Shown here: positions 10,358 to 21,585 of the stretch, in pieces
Position numbering within the stretch: position 1 is the stretch's first letter
Layout of the letters: each line of letters opens with the position of its first letter
DNA from: Comamonas piscis
GTDB taxonomy: Bacteria; Pseudomonadota; Gammaproteobacteria; Burkholderiales; Burkholderiaceae_C
Length of the DNA: 64,000 nucleotides
Direction of reading: 5' to 3'
Assembly (NCBI RefSeq): GCF_014109725.1
Contig: NZ_CP058554.1
Location: 2,170,001 to 2,234,000 of the forward strand
Translations under genes and position numbers: made by a program
Notes under the pieces: generated by a model
What the model was told of the DNA's origin: nothing
The model's input: only the letters and a program-made list of their open reading frames with translations
Databases searched by the model: none

Positions 10358-12424
10358 TTATTTGTTGACCTGGCGTTTGAGCAGGCCGATGCGGTGGAAA
10401 TTGCTTTGGTAGCGGCGCAGCGCCTGGGGGTCGGAGGCCTGGGTCACCAGCTGGCGGTTCTGCTCTTCGAGCTGGTCGAGCACGATGCGGCTGAGCGAAT
10501 CGCGCAGCTCGGCGCGAATCTCGTCAAGCGGGCCATTGATCTGGGCATGCTGACCCTGCATCAACTCTGCGGCAAACCCTTCGATGGCATGGCCGCGCAT
10601 GTGCTCGCGCAGCACGGCCCAGGACTGGGCGCCATGGGCCAGAAACTGCTGCTCCACCCAGGCGAAGAGGGGGCCGTGGGGGGCGGAAAGCTGGGCCAGG
10701 GTGGCCGCATCCTCGGGAGAGAAATTCTCCAGAAAAGCCATGTGCGACAGCAGCAGGCGGGCGGCCTGGTCCTCGCGGGCCACCGCCACGCTGGGCATCG
10801 GCGGCTGCGGCACGGGCCGGGCCTGCCAGCCGCCTTTGCGGCCGCCTCGGCCATCGGGGCGCCATTCACCGCTGCGCTTGGCGTAGCCGTTGCCGCCGCC
10901 ATTGGGGCTGCGCGGCTCGCCATAGCTTTCATTGCGCTGGCCGGGATAACGATCCATGGCGGGGTCTTGTCCCCAGGGCGGCGCGTCGCCGTAGGATGGG
11001 ATGGCCTCGGCGCCCATCGCAGCTGCATCCCAGGCGGGGGCGTGGCGGGATGCGCTGCCGGCGGCTGCCTGGGGGCTGCCGCTTTGGCGTGCCAGCTCCT
11101 GCGCGGTGGTTTTTTGCCAGAGGCTCTCCAGCTCGGCAGCAGGCAATTGGGCTTTGTCGGCTATCTCCGCCAGCAACTGGCGCTTGAGCGCGCCATCGGG
11201 CAGCAGGTTCCACAGCGGGCGGGCGTTGCTGGACATGCGCGCCCGGCCTTCGGCCTGACCCAGGTCGCAGAGCTCGCTGGCGGCTTCCAGCAAAAAGCGC
11301 GACAGCGGCGTGGCGTCATGGACATGGCGGGCAAAGGCATCGGCGCCATATTCGCGCACAAAACTGTCGGGGTCGTGCTCGGCCGGCAGAAACAAAAACT
11401 TGATGCTGCGGGTGTCGGTGGCGTAGGCCAGCGCGCCGTCGAGTGCCTTGCGCGCGGCGCGGCGGCCGGCGGCATCGCCGTCAAAGCTGAAGACGACGGT
11501 ATCGGTAAAGCGGAAGAGCTTATGTACATGGTCGGGCGTGCAAGCGGTACCCAAGGTGGCTACGGCATTCGGGAAGCCGAGTTGCGCCAGGGCCACCACG
11601 TCCATATAGCCCTCGGTCACCAGCGCATAGCCTTGCTCGCGGATGGCGGTGCGGCCTTCAAACAGGCCATAGAGCTCGCGGCCCTTGTGGAAGACCGGGG
11701 TTTCGGGCGAATTCAGGTATTTGGGCTTTTCATCGCCAAACACCCGGCCGCCAAAGCCGATGCATTCGCCCTTGATATTGCGGATGGGGAACATCACGCG
11801 GTCACGGAAGCGGTCGTAGCGCTTGCCTTCGCCGTCGTCGGACTCGATGACCAGGCCGCATTCGACCAGTTTGGCATCGTCATAGGCGGGGAAGATGCTG
11901 GCCAGGCTGCGCCAGCCCTCGGGCGCATAGCCCAGGCCAAAGCGCTTGGCGGTGATGCCGCTGACGCCCCGGCCTTTCAGGTAGGCAATGGCCTTGGGCG
12001 ACTGCGACAGCTGCTTGCGGTAGGCATCGCCGGCTTTTTCCAGCAGATCGGTGAGGGAGGCCTGCTTTTCGCGCGCCTGCGCGGCGCGCTCGCGCTGCTG
12101 GGGGGATACATCATCTTCGGGCACCGGCAGGCCCACGCTTTGGGCTAGGTCGGTCACCGCTTCACGGAAACCCATGCCGGTGTGGTCCATCAAAAAGCCG
12201 ATGGCATTGCCGTTTTTGCCGCAGCCAAAGCAGTGGTAGAACTGCTTGGAGGGGCTGACGCTGAAGGAGGGCGATTTCTCGCCATGGAAGGGGCAGAGCC
12301 CCATGAGGTTGGCACCGCCTTTTTTCAGCTGCACATAGCGGCCCACCACATCGACCACATCGACGCGGGACAGCAGCTCCTGGATAAATGACTGGGGAAT
12401 GGACACCCGGCTATTGTCGCGCAT
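10358..12424 (-). CDS. dnaG: DNA primase DnaG
   Basis: This 688-residue primase makes RNA primers at replication forks with the DnaB helicase. The N-terminal CHC2 zinc ribbon has Cys44, His47, Cys65 and Cys68 (CPFHGEKSPSF, FYHCFGCG). The Toprim core shows EGYMDVVALAQLG and FSFDGDAAGRRAARKAL, carrying the metal-binding acidic residues. A Pro/Gly-rich linker (residues about 430-530) precedes the helicase-binding C-terminal domain. Start choice is open: ATG at 12424 (MRDNSR) or GTG at 12406 (VSIPQSFIQ, the usual family start). Neither has a strong ribosome site. rpoD follows on the same strand; the acyl-CoA ligase gene is divergent. Confidence 0.97.
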   Translation of the reverse strand: MRDNSRVSIPQSFIQELLSRVDVVDVVGRYVQLKKGGANLMGLCPFHGEKSPSFSVSPSKQFYHCFGCGKNGNAIGFLMDHTGMGFREAVTDLAQSVGLPVPEDDVSPQQRERAAQAREKQASLTDLLEKAGDAYRKQLSQSPKAIAYLKGRGVSGITAKRFGLGYAPEGWRSLASIFPAYDDAKLVECGLVIESDDGEGKRYDRFRDRVMFPIRNIKGECIGFGGRVFGDEKPKYLNSPETPVFHKGRELYGLFEGRTAIREQGYALVTEGYMDVVALAQLGFPNAVATLGTACTPDHVHKLFRFTDTVVFSFDGDAAGRRAARKALDGALAYATDTRSIKFLFLPAEHDPDSFVREYGADAFARHVHDATPLSRFLLEAASELCDLGQAEGRARMSSNARPLWNLLPDGALKRQLLAEIADKAQLPAAELESLWQKTTAQELARQSGSPQAAAGSASRHAPAWDAAAMGAEAIPSYGDAPPWGQDPAMDRYPGQRNESYGEPRSPNGGGNGYAKRSGEWRPDGRGGRKGGWQARPVPQPPMPSVAVAREDQAARLLLSHMAFLENFSPEDAATLAQLSAPHGPLFAWVEQQFLAHGAQSWAVLREHMRGHAIEGFAAELMQGQHAQINGPLDEIRAELRDSLSRIVLDQLEEQNRQLVTQASDPQALRRYQSNFHRIGLLKRQVNK

Positions 12425-12560
12425 GCCGGGCCGCGCCGCAGCAGGGCAGCGGCAATCTGCCCCCGGGTCGATGGCAAATCTTGGCTATCGATAGGGTGAC
12501 AGCGCGCAATCTTCAGGTCAGCCGCTTGTGGCACAGTGTTTGCCGAGGAGACAAGCACTG

Positions 12561-14207
12561 ATGAACAGCATTTTTGACACCGGCCTCGAACAAAACGGGG
12601 CCAACCACACGCCCATGACCCCGCTGGGCTTTATCGCCCGCACGGCCGAGGTCTACCCCGACCGGCTGGCGATCGTCCACGGCGAACTGCGCCAGAGCTG
12701 GGCGCAAACCTATGCGCGCTGCCGGCGGCTGGCCAGCGCCTTGCAGCAGCATGGCATCGGCAAAAACGACACGGTGGCAGTGATGCTGCCCAACACCCCC
12801 CCGATGGTGGAGGCGCATTTTGGCGTGCCCATGGCAGGCGCGGTGCTCAATGCCCTGAACACCCGGCTCGATCCGCAGACCATCGCCTTCATGCTGGACC
12901 ATGGCGAGGCCAAGGCGCTGATTGTCGACCCCGAATATGCCGGCGTGGTGGCCAAGGCCTTGGCGCTGCGCCAATCGCAGGCGCCCATCCTGCTGATCGA
13001 TGTGGAAGATGCGCTCTATGGCGAGGCCAGCGAGCGGCTGGGCCGCCTGAGCTACGAGGCTTTGCTGGCCCAGGGCGATGCCGGTTTTGACTGGCAGCTG
13101 CCCGGCGATGAATGGGATGCCATTGCGTTGAACTACACCAGTGGCACCACCGGCAACCCCAAGGGCGTTGTCTACCACCACCGGGGCGCAGCGGTGAACG
13201 CCATCAGCAATGTGCTGGAGTGGGACATGCCCAAGTTTGCGGTCTATCTGTGGACCCTGCCGATGTTCCACTGCAATGGCTGGTGCTTTCCCTGGACGGT
13301 GGCGCTGCGCGCAGGGGTCAATGTCTGCCTGCGCCGCGTCGATGCGCAGGCCATTTTCTCGGCGATCAAGCAGCATGGCGTCAGCCACTACTGCGGTGCG
13401 CCGATTGTGCACAGCCTGCTGGTCAACGCTCCTGCAGCGCTGAAGGAGGGTGTGCCCGCCGGCGTCAAATGCATGGTGGCCGGTGCCGCGCCGCCGGCGG
13501 CGATGATCGAGGGCATGGAGCAGCTGGGTTTTGACCTGACCCATGTCTATGGGCTGACGGAGGTCTATGGCCCGGTGATGGTCTGCGCCCAGCAGCCCGA
13601 CTGGCAAGCGATGGATATTGGCGAGCGCGCCCGGCTCAATGCCCGCCAGGGCCTGCGCTACCACCTGCAGCGCGATGCCCAGGTGCGCGACCCGGAGACC
13701 CTGGCGCCCGTGCCGCAGGATGGCCAGACCATGGGCGAGATCATGCTGCGGGGCAATATTGCAATGAAGGGCTACCTGAAAAACCCCGAGGCCACGCAGG
13801 AGGCGTTTCGCGGAGGCTGGTTCCACACTGGCGACCTGGCGGTGCAGGACCCCGATGGCTATATCAAGATCAAGGACCGCAGCAAGGACATCATCATTTC
13901 GGGCGGCGAGAACATCTCGTCCATCGAGGTGGAAGATGTGCTCTACCGCCACCCCGCCGTGCTGGCTGCGGCCGTGGTGGCCAAGCCCGATGCGCGCTGG
14001 GGCGAGACGCCTTGCGCTTTTGTCGAGCTCAAGCCTGGCGCGCAAGTGAGCGCCGAGGACATCGTCGCCCACTGCAAAAAGCATCTGGCCGGCTTCAAGA
14101 TCCCCCGTGCGGTGGTGTTTGGCGAGCTGCCCAAGACCAGCACCGGCAAGATCCAGAAGTTCGAGTTGCGCAAGCAGGCCGGCTCGGCGGATGCCATCGA
14201 CAGCTGA
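12561..14207 (+). CDS. acyl-CoA synthetase (AMP-forming, ANL superfamily)
   Basis: This 548-residue enzyme activates a carboxylic acid to its adenylate and then the CoA thioester. It begins at the ATG at 12561, about ten bases after GAGGAG. The P-loop-like adenylation motif is YTSGTTGNPKG, followed by the YGLTEVYGPV aromatic motif, the hinge region YIKIKDRSKDIIISGGENIS and the C-terminal catalytic lysine in KTSTGKIQKFELR. The MFHCNGWCFPW stretch resembles medium-chain and 3-methylmercaptopropionyl-CoA ligases. The exact substrate cannot be fixed from sequence. It stands alone between dnaG (divergent) and glnS (convergent). Confidence 0.93.
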   Translation: MNSIFDTGLEQNGANHTPMTPLGFIARTAEVYPDRLAIVHGELRQSWAQTYARCRRLASALQQHGIGKNDTVAVMLPNTPPMVEAHFGVPMAGAVLNALNTRLDPQTIAFMLDHGEAKALIVDPEYAGVVAKALALRQSQAPILLIDVEDALYGEASERLGRLSYEALLAQGDAGFDWQLPGDEWDAIALNYTSGTTGNPKGVVYHHRGAAVNAISNVLEWDMPKFAVYLWTLPMFHCNGWCFPWTVALRAGVNVCLRRVDAQAIFSAIKQHGVSHYCGAPIVHSLLVNAPAALKEGVPAGVKCMVAGAAPPAAMIEGMEQLGFDLTHVYGLTEVYGPVMVCAQQPDWQAMDIGERARLNARQGLRYHLQRDAQVRDPETLAPVPQDGQTMGEIMLRGNIAMKGYLKNPEATQEAFRGGWFHTGDLAVQDPDGYIKIKDRSKDIIISGGENISSIEVEDVLYRHPAVLAAAVVAKPDARWGETPCAFVELKPGAQVSAEDIVAHCKKHLAGFKIPRAVVFGELPKTSTGKIQKFELRKQAGSADAIDS

Positions 14208-14225
14208 TCCAGCCTGAACCCCAAT

Positions 14226-14258
14226 GAAAAAACCCGCCGCAGCAAGCTGGGGCGGGTT
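14226..14258 (-). terminator. intrinsic terminator of glnS
   Basis: AACCCGCC (14231-14238) pairs with GGCGGGTT (14251-14258). An inner CAGC/GCTG pair extends the stem past one mismatch. The reverse strand continues with six T residues. It lies 27 bases beyond the glnS stop and between convergent genes. Confidence 0.88.
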
Positions 14259-14284
14259 GGGTTCGGCGGATCAGGCCCTGGCGC

Positions 14285-16102
14285 TTACTTGCCCCAGGAA
14301 TCCTTCAAGCCGGTGATCTTGTTGAACACCGGCTTGTCGCTGCGGTGGTCATGGCGGTCGGCCACAAAGTAGCCAAAGCGCTCGAACTGGAACTTGTCAT
14401 CGGGCTGCGCCGACTGGAGCGAAGGCTCCACATAGGCGGTCACCACCTTGAGGCTGTCCGGGTTGAGCAGGGTCAAAAAGTCCTTGCCGCCGGCATCGGG
14501 CTGCGGATCGGTGAACAAACGGTCGTAGATACGCACTTCAGCGGTCACCCCATCGGCCACGCCGACCCAGGTGATGGCCGCCTTGACCTTGACGCTGTCC
14601 GCGCCAGGGGTGCCGCTCTTGGTGTCAGGTACCACGGTGGCCAGCACCTTGGTGATCACGCCATCGGCATCCTTCTCACAACCAGTGCACTCGATCACAT
14701 AGCCGCCCTTGAGGCGCACCTTGTTGCCGGGGAACAGGCGCTTGTAGCCCTTGGGCGGCACTTCGGCAAAGTCCTCGCGCTCGATCCAGACCTCGCGGCC
14801 CAGGCTGAAGTGGCGCTCAGGGACGGTCTGGCCTTCTGCCGGGTGGGGCAGGGCAGGCAGGCTGCAGGCTTCCAGGTGGTCGGCGCTGCCAAACACCTCG
14901 GCCCAGTTGCTCAGCTCCAGCTTGACCGGCTCCAGCACGACCATGGCACGGTAAGCCTGGTTTTCCAGGTCTTCGCGCAGACAGCCGTCCAAGGTCGCGT
15001 AGTCGATCCAGGCGTAGTCCTTGGTGACACCGATGCGCTCGCAGAAATTGCGGATCGATGCGGGTGTGTAGCCCCGGCGGCGCAGGCCGACGACGGTAGG
15101 CATGCGCGGGTCGTCCCAGCCGCTGACCAATTGGTTGTCCACCAGGTGCTTGAGCTTGCGCTTGCTGGTGATCACATAGGTCAGGTTCAGGCGCGAGAAC
15201 TCGTACTGGCGCGGCTGGGGCGCATCAATCAGGCCGCCGGTGCGCAGGTGGTCCAGCAACCAGTCATAGAAGGGGCGCTGGTCCTCGAACTCCAGGGTGC
15301 AGATCGAGTGGGTGATGTGCTCGTAAGCGTCCTCAATCGGGTGCGCAAAGGTGTACATCGGGTAGATGCACCATTGGTTGCCGGTGTTGTGGTGCTCGGC
15401 ATGGCGCACCCGGTAGATCGCAGGATCACGCAGGTTGATATTGGGCGCCGCCATGTCGATCTTGGCGCGCAGCACGGCAGCGCCATCGGGCAGCTTGCCC
15501 TCCTTCATGTCGGCAAAGCGCTGCAGGTTTTCGGCCACGCTGCGGTCGCGGAAGGGGCTGTTCAGGCCAGGGCGGGTGAAGTCGCCCCGGTTGGCGCGCA
15601 TCTCGTCGGCCGATTGCTCATCGACATAGGCCAGGCCTTGCTCGATCAGGTAGACCGCGCAGCGGTGCATGAAACCGAAGTAGTTGCTGGCGTAGTACAG
15701 GTTCTGCTCGCCGCTCGGGTCCTTCCAGTCAAAGCCCAGCCAGCGGACTGCATCAATGATGCCGTCCACATATTCCTGGTCTTCCTTTTCGGGGTTGGTG
15801 TCGTCAAAGCGCAGATGGCAGACGCCGCCAAAGTCACGGGCGAGACCAAAGTTCAGGCAAATGGCCTTGGCATGACCCACGTGCAGGTAGCCGTTGGGCT
15901 CGGGGGGGAAGCGGGTACGAATCTTGGCCTGGTCGACAGGGCCCTGCTGGTGGTGCTGGGCATCGCCAGGCGTGCCACCCCAGTGGCGCTGGGCGTAGCT
16001 GCCTTTTTCGAGGTCGGACGCGATGATTTGTCGCAGGAAATTGGTGGGTTTGACCACTTCGTCACTACCGTTGTGCGAAGCGCTCGGGGCAGGTGCATTC
16101 AT
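14285..16102 (-). CDS. glnS: glutaminyl-tRNA synthetase
   Basis: This 605-residue class I synthetase charges tRNA-Gln with glutamine. Its presence means Gln-tRNA need not be made only by the amidotransferase route. The HIGH-type motif PPEPNGYLHVGHAKA is at residues 66-80. The second ATP loop appears as VITSKRKLKHLV, equivalent to KMSKS. Other GlnRS/GluRS family signs are RFDDTNPEKEDQEYVDGI and VGLRRRGYTPASIRNFC. The C-terminal beta-barrel anticodon domain is complete, with LKGGYVIECTGCEKDADG. Length is slightly above E. coli GlnRS (554), mostly from an N-terminal extension and small inserts. Confidence 0.98.
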   Translation of the reverse strand: MNAPAPSASHNGSDEVVKPTNFLRQIIASDLEKGSYAQRHWGGTPGDAQHHQQGPVDQAKIRTRFPPEPNGYLHVGHAKAICLNFGLARDFGGVCHLRFDDTNPEKEDQEYVDGIIDAVRWLGFDWKDPSGEQNLYYASNYFGFMHRCAVYLIEQGLAYVDEQSADEMRANRGDFTRPGLNSPFRDRSVAENLQRFADMKEGKLPDGAAVLRAKIDMAAPNINLRDPAIYRVRHAEHHNTGNQWCIYPMYTFAHPIEDAYEHITHSICTLEFEDQRPFYDWLLDHLRTGGLIDAPQPRQYEFSRLNLTYVITSKRKLKHLVDNQLVSGWDDPRMPTVVGLRRRGYTPASIRNFCERIGVTKDYAWIDYATLDGCLREDLENQAYRAMVVLEPVKLELSNWAEVFGSADHLEACSLPALPHPAEGQTVPERHFSLGREVWIEREDFAEVPPKGYKRLFPGNKVRLKGGYVIECTGCEKDADGVITKVLATVVPDTKSGTPGADSVKVKAAITWVGVADGVTAEVRIYDRLFTDPQPDAGGKDFLTLLNPDSLKVVTAYVEPSLQSAQPDDKFQFERFGYFVADRHDHRSDKPVFNKITGLKDSWGK

Positions 16103-16309
16103 ATTTGTCTATTCTAAGGGAGTACCCTGATGGCTGGAACGTATTGCGGTTTCTAAGGATCCCACTCAACCTCAGGTCGGCTGTTTACGCTTTGCAACAG
16201 GATATCTTGTCTTGAAACCAGAATTTGCACAGCGTTTGGTATCTTTCTGCCTGCTTGCCGCGTTGAAAGTTCAATGACATTTTTCAGGGATTCTCGCAAG
16301 GAGATCAAT

Positions 16310-16684
16310 ATGCGCAACTCAATGCTCAAACAAGGCTCTCGCTGGGCCACCGCTGCGGTGCTGACTGGCTTGGCGCTGATGAGCGCTGGCGCCCATGCCA
16401 GCCGGGTGTCCTGGTCGGTGGGCATCAATGTGCCGGGCCCCGTGTACGCGGCCCCCGCGCCGGTCTATGCGCCTCAGCCTGTGTATGCACCGCAACCGGT
16501 CTATGTGGCGCCACCGCCCGTATATGCGCCTCAGCCGGTGTACGCACCGCAACCGGTGTATGTGGCCCCGCCCGCCGTGGTGTACCGCCCGGCCCCGGTT
16601 TACCGGCCTGCACCGGTGTACTACGGCCCGCCTCCCGGCCGTTACCGCCACCATCGCCACGACCGCGATTACTACCGCTACTGA
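16310..16684 (+). CDS. small secreted Pro-Val-Tyr repeat protein
   Basis: This 124-residue protein has a strong ribosome site, AAGGAG, seven bases before the ATG at 16310. The signal peptide (WATAAVLTGLALMSAGAHAS) is followed by RVSWSVGINVPGP. The body is built from PVYAPQPVY and PVYVAPP units, then PVYRPAPVYYGPPPG, and ends in a His/Arg/Tyr tail (RYRHHRHDRDYYRY). Such proteins are exported and are probably extended or surface-associated. The domain resembles the end of many proteobacterial PXPV-repeat proteins. No enzymatic function is suggested. A good terminator follows at 16709-16735. Confidence 0.8.
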   Translation: MRNSMLKQGSRWATAAVLTGLALMSAGAHASRVSWSVGINVPGPVYAAPAPVYAPQPVYAPQPVYVAPPPVYAPQPVYAPQPVYVAPPAVVYRPAPVYRPAPVYYGPPPGRYRHHRHDRDYYRY

Positions 16685-16708
16685 GCAGCAACGCTGTCTC
16701 CGCAAACC

Positions 16709-16735
16709 AAGCCCTGGCCTGCCAGGGCTTTTTTG
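16709..16735 (+). terminator. intrinsic terminator after the repeat protein gene
   Basis: AAGCCCTGGC (16709-16718) pairs perfectly with GCCAGGGCTT (16721-16730) across a two-base gap (so the real loop is slightly larger), followed by a run of T to 16734. Confidence 0.9.
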
Positions 16736-16840
16736 TGTCCATTTGCCAAGCCGTTGAACCGCGCAGCTGTCGCTTGGGCTGTGCAGCAGCGGCCCGAATG
16801 CTCGGATAATCCACAGCTGTTGTCCGTTGTGGAAGCTGAG

Positions 16841-17302
16841 ATGAAAACTGTTTTTGTACTGAACGGCCCGAACCTGAACCTGCTGGGCCTGCGCGAACCC
16901 AGCATTTACGGCGCCCATAGCCTCGCCGATGTGGAGCAGCTGTGTGCCCAGGCGGCAGCGCGCAACCAGCTGGCACTGCGTTTTCACCAGAGCAACCATG
17001 AAGGCGCCTTGATCGACTGGCTGCACGAGGCGGGCCAGCTGCAGCGCCAGGGCCTACTGGCCGGCGTGGTGCTCAATGCCGCCGCCTACACCCACACCAG
17101 TGTGGCCTTGATGGATGCCATCAAGGGCGCGGAGCTGCCGGTGATTGAGCTGCATATCAGCAATGTGCATGCCCGCGAAGCCTTCCGCCACCATTCCTAT
17201 ATTGCGCCCGTCGCCAAGGCGGTCATCTGCGGCCTGGGTGTGCAGGGCTACAGCATTGCGATTGATGCGGTGGCCCAGGTGCTGCTCGGCCAAACCGCTT
17301 GA
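16841..17302 (+). CDS. aroQ: type II 3-dehydroquinate dehydratase
   Basis: This 153-residue cytoplasmic enzyme carries out the third step of the shikimate pathway, 3-dehydroquinate to 3-dehydroshikimate. The ATG at 16841 gives the family start MKTVFVLNGPNLNLLG. Catalytic Tyr23 lies in EPSIYG, with the flexible-lid arginine at LRE just before. Catalytic His105 is in VIELHISN, and NAAAYTHTSVAL is also conserved. Length agrees with dodecameric type II enzymes. The downstream hydrolase starts eight bases after the stop, so the two are likely translated from one message. Confidence 0.97.
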   Translation: MKTVFVLNGPNLNLLGLREPSIYGAHSLADVEQLCAQAAARNQLALRFHQSNHEGALIDWLHEAGQLQRQGLLAGVVLNAAAYTHTSVALMDAIKGAELPVIELHISNVHAREAFRHHSYIAPVAKAVICGLGVQGYSIAIDAVAQVLLGQTA

Positions 17303-17310
17303 GCGCCGCG

Positions 17311-18192
17311 ATGTCGGATGCGATTGACACCCCCGCTGCGGGCCTGCTGCCGCTGCCTGCGCTGTACCCAACTTTGCTGGCCAAGGCGACACGGCAAACC
17401 ACCCTCTACGAAGGCCAAACCCTGGTCTGGCACACCTGGGGCGAGCGCCGCCCCGGCAAGCTGCCCTTGGTGATGCTGCATGGCGGCAGTGGCAGCTGGA
17501 CCCACTGGATCCGCAATATCGATGCGCTGCTGGCCCAAGGCTATGAGCTCTGGCTGCCCGATCTGCCGGGCTTTGGAGACTCCGACCCGCCAGCGCAGGG
17601 CGCCGATGCCGATGCCATGCTGGCGCCTTTGCATGCCGGCATGGCGCAGCTGGGCTTGCTGCCTTGCCAGTTGATGGGCTTCTCGTTTGGCGGCATGACG
17701 GCGGCGATGCTGGCTGCTGCCTATCCCGATGCGGTCGAGCGCCTGGTGCTGGTGGGGGCCCCCGCCATGGGGGTGGTGCCTGAGAAGCAATTCAGCCTCA
17801 AGGGCTGGCGCCATCTGAGCGACCCGGCCGAACAGCTGGAGATGCACCGCTACAACCTGGGCGCGCTGATGCTCTGGGATGCCACCCAGATCGACGATGC
17901 GGCCTTGGCTTTGCACCAGCACAATGTGCTGCGTGATCGCCTGCCACGCCGTCGCTTGGCCAATACCGACATCCTGGCGCAATCCCTGCCGCAGATTGCC
18001 TGCCCGGTCGCCGCCATTTATGGCGCCTACGACGCCTTGTACAAAAGCTATATGCCCGCGCTGGAGCACAAATACCGCGCGGTCACGCCGCAGTTGCAGG
18101 CCTTTGTGCTGCTACCGGACAGTGGCCACTGGGTGCAGTATGAGCAGCCAGAAGCCTTCCTGGCCACGCTGCTGCCGCTGCTGGCTTCCTGA
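17311..18192 (+). CDS. alpha/beta-fold hydrolase
   Basis: This 293-residue protein uses the ATG at 17311. A TTG four codons earlier overlaps the aroQ stop and is less likely. The oxyanion-hole segment is LVMLHGGSGSWTHWIRN, the nucleophile elbow is GFSFGG, the acid is probably in IYGAYDALY, and the catalytic histidine is in PDSGHWVQYEQPEAF. The fold is clear but the substrate is not. It sits tightly behind aroQ and 55 bases before iaaA, so it may be part of the same transcript. Confidence 0.88.
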   Translation: MSDAIDTPAAGLLPLPALYPTLLAKATRQTTLYEGQTLVWHTWGERRPGKLPLVMLHGGSGSWTHWIRNIDALLAQGYELWLPDLPGFGDSDPPAQGADADAMLAPLHAGMAQLGLLPCQLMGFSFGGMTAAMLAAAYPDAVERLVLVGAPAMGVVPEKQFSLKGWRHLSDPAEQLEMHRYNLGALMLWDATQIDDAALALHQHNVLRDRLPRRRLANTDILAQSLPQIACPVAAIYGAYDALYKSYMPALEHKYRAVTPQLQAFVLLPDSGHWVQYEQPEAFLATLLPLLAS

Positions 18193-18247
18193 TTCTTCCA
18201 CCTGAACCCTGCTGGCCCCGTCTGCTTGCGCGGCCGGCCCAAGAACT

Positions 18248-19264
18248 ATGACCACCTCCACCACCTTCCGCCCTGTGATCGCCATCCATGGCGGTGCCGG
18301 CACCATCACCCGCGCCTCCATCACCCCCGCCCAGCAGCAAGCCTACCGCGATGCCTTGCGCGATGTGCTGCAAGGCGCGCAGCAAAAACTGGCGGCAGGT
18401 GCGCCGGCCGAAGAGGTAGCCGTGGAGGCCGTGCGTCTCCTCGAAGAATGCCCGTTGTTCAATGCCGGGCGCGGCGCCGTGTTCACGGCCGATGCCACGC
18501 ATGAGATGGATGCCTGTGTGATGCGCGGGCGCGATCTGGCCTGCGGGTCACTGGCGGGTATCAGCACCGTACGCAACCCGGTGCGCGCGGCTTTGGCGCT
18601 GATGGAGGCGGGCGGGCCGGTCTTCATGATTGGCGAGGCGGCCGAGCACTTTGCCCAAGCCCAGGGCTGCGAGATGGTGGCGGCCGACTGGTTCTCTACC
18701 GAGCAGCGCCTGGCCCAACTGCGCACGGTGCAGGCGGCAGCGCTGGCCTCTGGCCGCGAGCAGATGGCGCTGGACCACACCGCCCAAAGCCAGACCCAGG
18801 CCCCAGCGGCGCCGCTGGATGAGCGCAAGAAGATGGGCACCGTCGGCGCCGTGGTGCTGGATGTGCATGGCCACCTGGCCGCCGCCACATCGACCGGCGG
18901 CTTGACTAACAAGAAGCCCGGCCGTGTTGGCGATTCGCCCGTCATCGGCGCGGGCACCTATGCGAAGAACGCCGTGGTGGCCGTCTCCTGCACGGGCGTG
19001 GGCGAGGCTTTTATCCGGGGCTCGGCCGCCCACACGGTGGCAGCGCGCATCGAGCTGCTGGGCGAGTCGGTGGCCCAGGCCACGGCTGAAGTGATCCACC
19101 GCGTGCTGCCGCCACTGGGTGGCGATGGCGGCCTGATTGCGGTGGGCGCCGATGGCGAGGTGTCGCTGTGCTTCAATTCCGAAGGCATGTACCGGGGCCA
19201 GATTGGCATTGACGGTGATGCGCTGGTGGCCATTTACGCCAACGACGCGCTGGCACCCGCTTGA
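18248..19264 (+). CDS. iaaA: isoaspartyl peptidase / L-asparaginase (plant-type Ntn hydrolase)
   Basis: This 338-residue proenzyme cleaves itself into alpha and beta chains. The new N-terminal nucleophile is Thr198 in KKMGTVGAVVLD. Other family signatures are the start IAIHGGAGTI, the ECPLFNAGRGAVFT stretch, and in the beta chain TSTGGLTNKKPGRVGDSP and VSCTGVGEAFIRG. It hydrolyses isoaspartyl dipeptides and asparagine. In E. coli iaaA heads the gsiABCD operon; the same order is seen here. A 320-base gap with its own promoter candidate separates it from gsiA. Confidence 0.95.
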   Translation: MTTSTTFRPVIAIHGGAGTITRASITPAQQQAYRDALRDVLQGAQQKLAAGAPAEEVAVEAVRLLEECPLFNAGRGAVFTADATHEMDACVMRGRDLACGSLAGISTVRNPVRAALALMEAGGPVFMIGEAAEHFAQAQGCEMVAADWFSTEQRLAQLRTVQAAALASGREQMALDHTAQSQTQAPAAPLDERKKMGTVGAVVLDVHGHLAAATSTGGLTNKKPGRVGDSPVIGAGTYAKNAVVAVSCTGVGEAFIRGSAAHTVAARIELLGESVAQATAEVIHRVLPPLGGDGGLIAVGADGEVSLCFNSEGMYRGQIGIDGDALVAIYANDALAPA

Positions 19265-19584
19265 TATTGCATCGCTGAGTCGGGGACCAGAAAACGGCCC
19301 CCCTCCGTCCCTCGCGAGTTGCTTGCCTGCAACGGGCAAGCCACCGCACCACGATGGTGCGCGCCTCTGCGGGTACTGCGTAGGTGAAAACCATAGGCAG
19401 TTTTGCCTTCAAACACCATCCCCGGCTTTCTACAATTGCAAACACTGTCACCCAGGTGAAAGTGTAAGCCCCAGTGTTCTTGCTAATACGGGGATTTTTC
19501 TCAAGGATTTGTCCCAACCCGGGTGCCTGTCCTGCATTACGGCTCGTGCCTTCTTCCCGAAGCCCGGCACTGCCCCTTCTACCT
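19265..19584. other. iaaA-gsiA intergenic region
   Basis: This is a 320-base gap with no credible gene. It holds a promoter candidate at 19408-19436. The segment after it would form a leader of about 140 bases, in which I see no strong hairpin or known riboswitch pattern. Confidence 0.5.
19408..19436 (+). promoter_or_regulatory. candidate sigma-70 promoter for gsiABCD
   Basis: TTCAAA (19408-19413, four of six consensus bases) and TACAAT (19431-19436, five of six) are separated by exactly 17 bases. It would allow gsiABCD to be expressed independently of iaaA. Confidence 0.5.
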
Positions 19585-21483
<1,899 letters not shown>

Positions 21484-21585
21484 GCCTGCGCAGTGCCTGT
21501 GGAGATGGATGAAACAAAGAATGTGTGGGGTCTGGCCGCCGCTGTGGTGGGCCAGCCGATGCAAAACCTGAAGAGGAAAGTTGAT

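Noticed and set aside
10337..12148. A 603-codon forward frame opposite dnaG
   Set aside because: Antisense shadow of dnaG, produced by high GC content; no recognised domain.
14345..16117. A 590-codon forward frame opposite glnS
   Set aside because: Antisense shadow of glnS with low-complexity His/Val composition.
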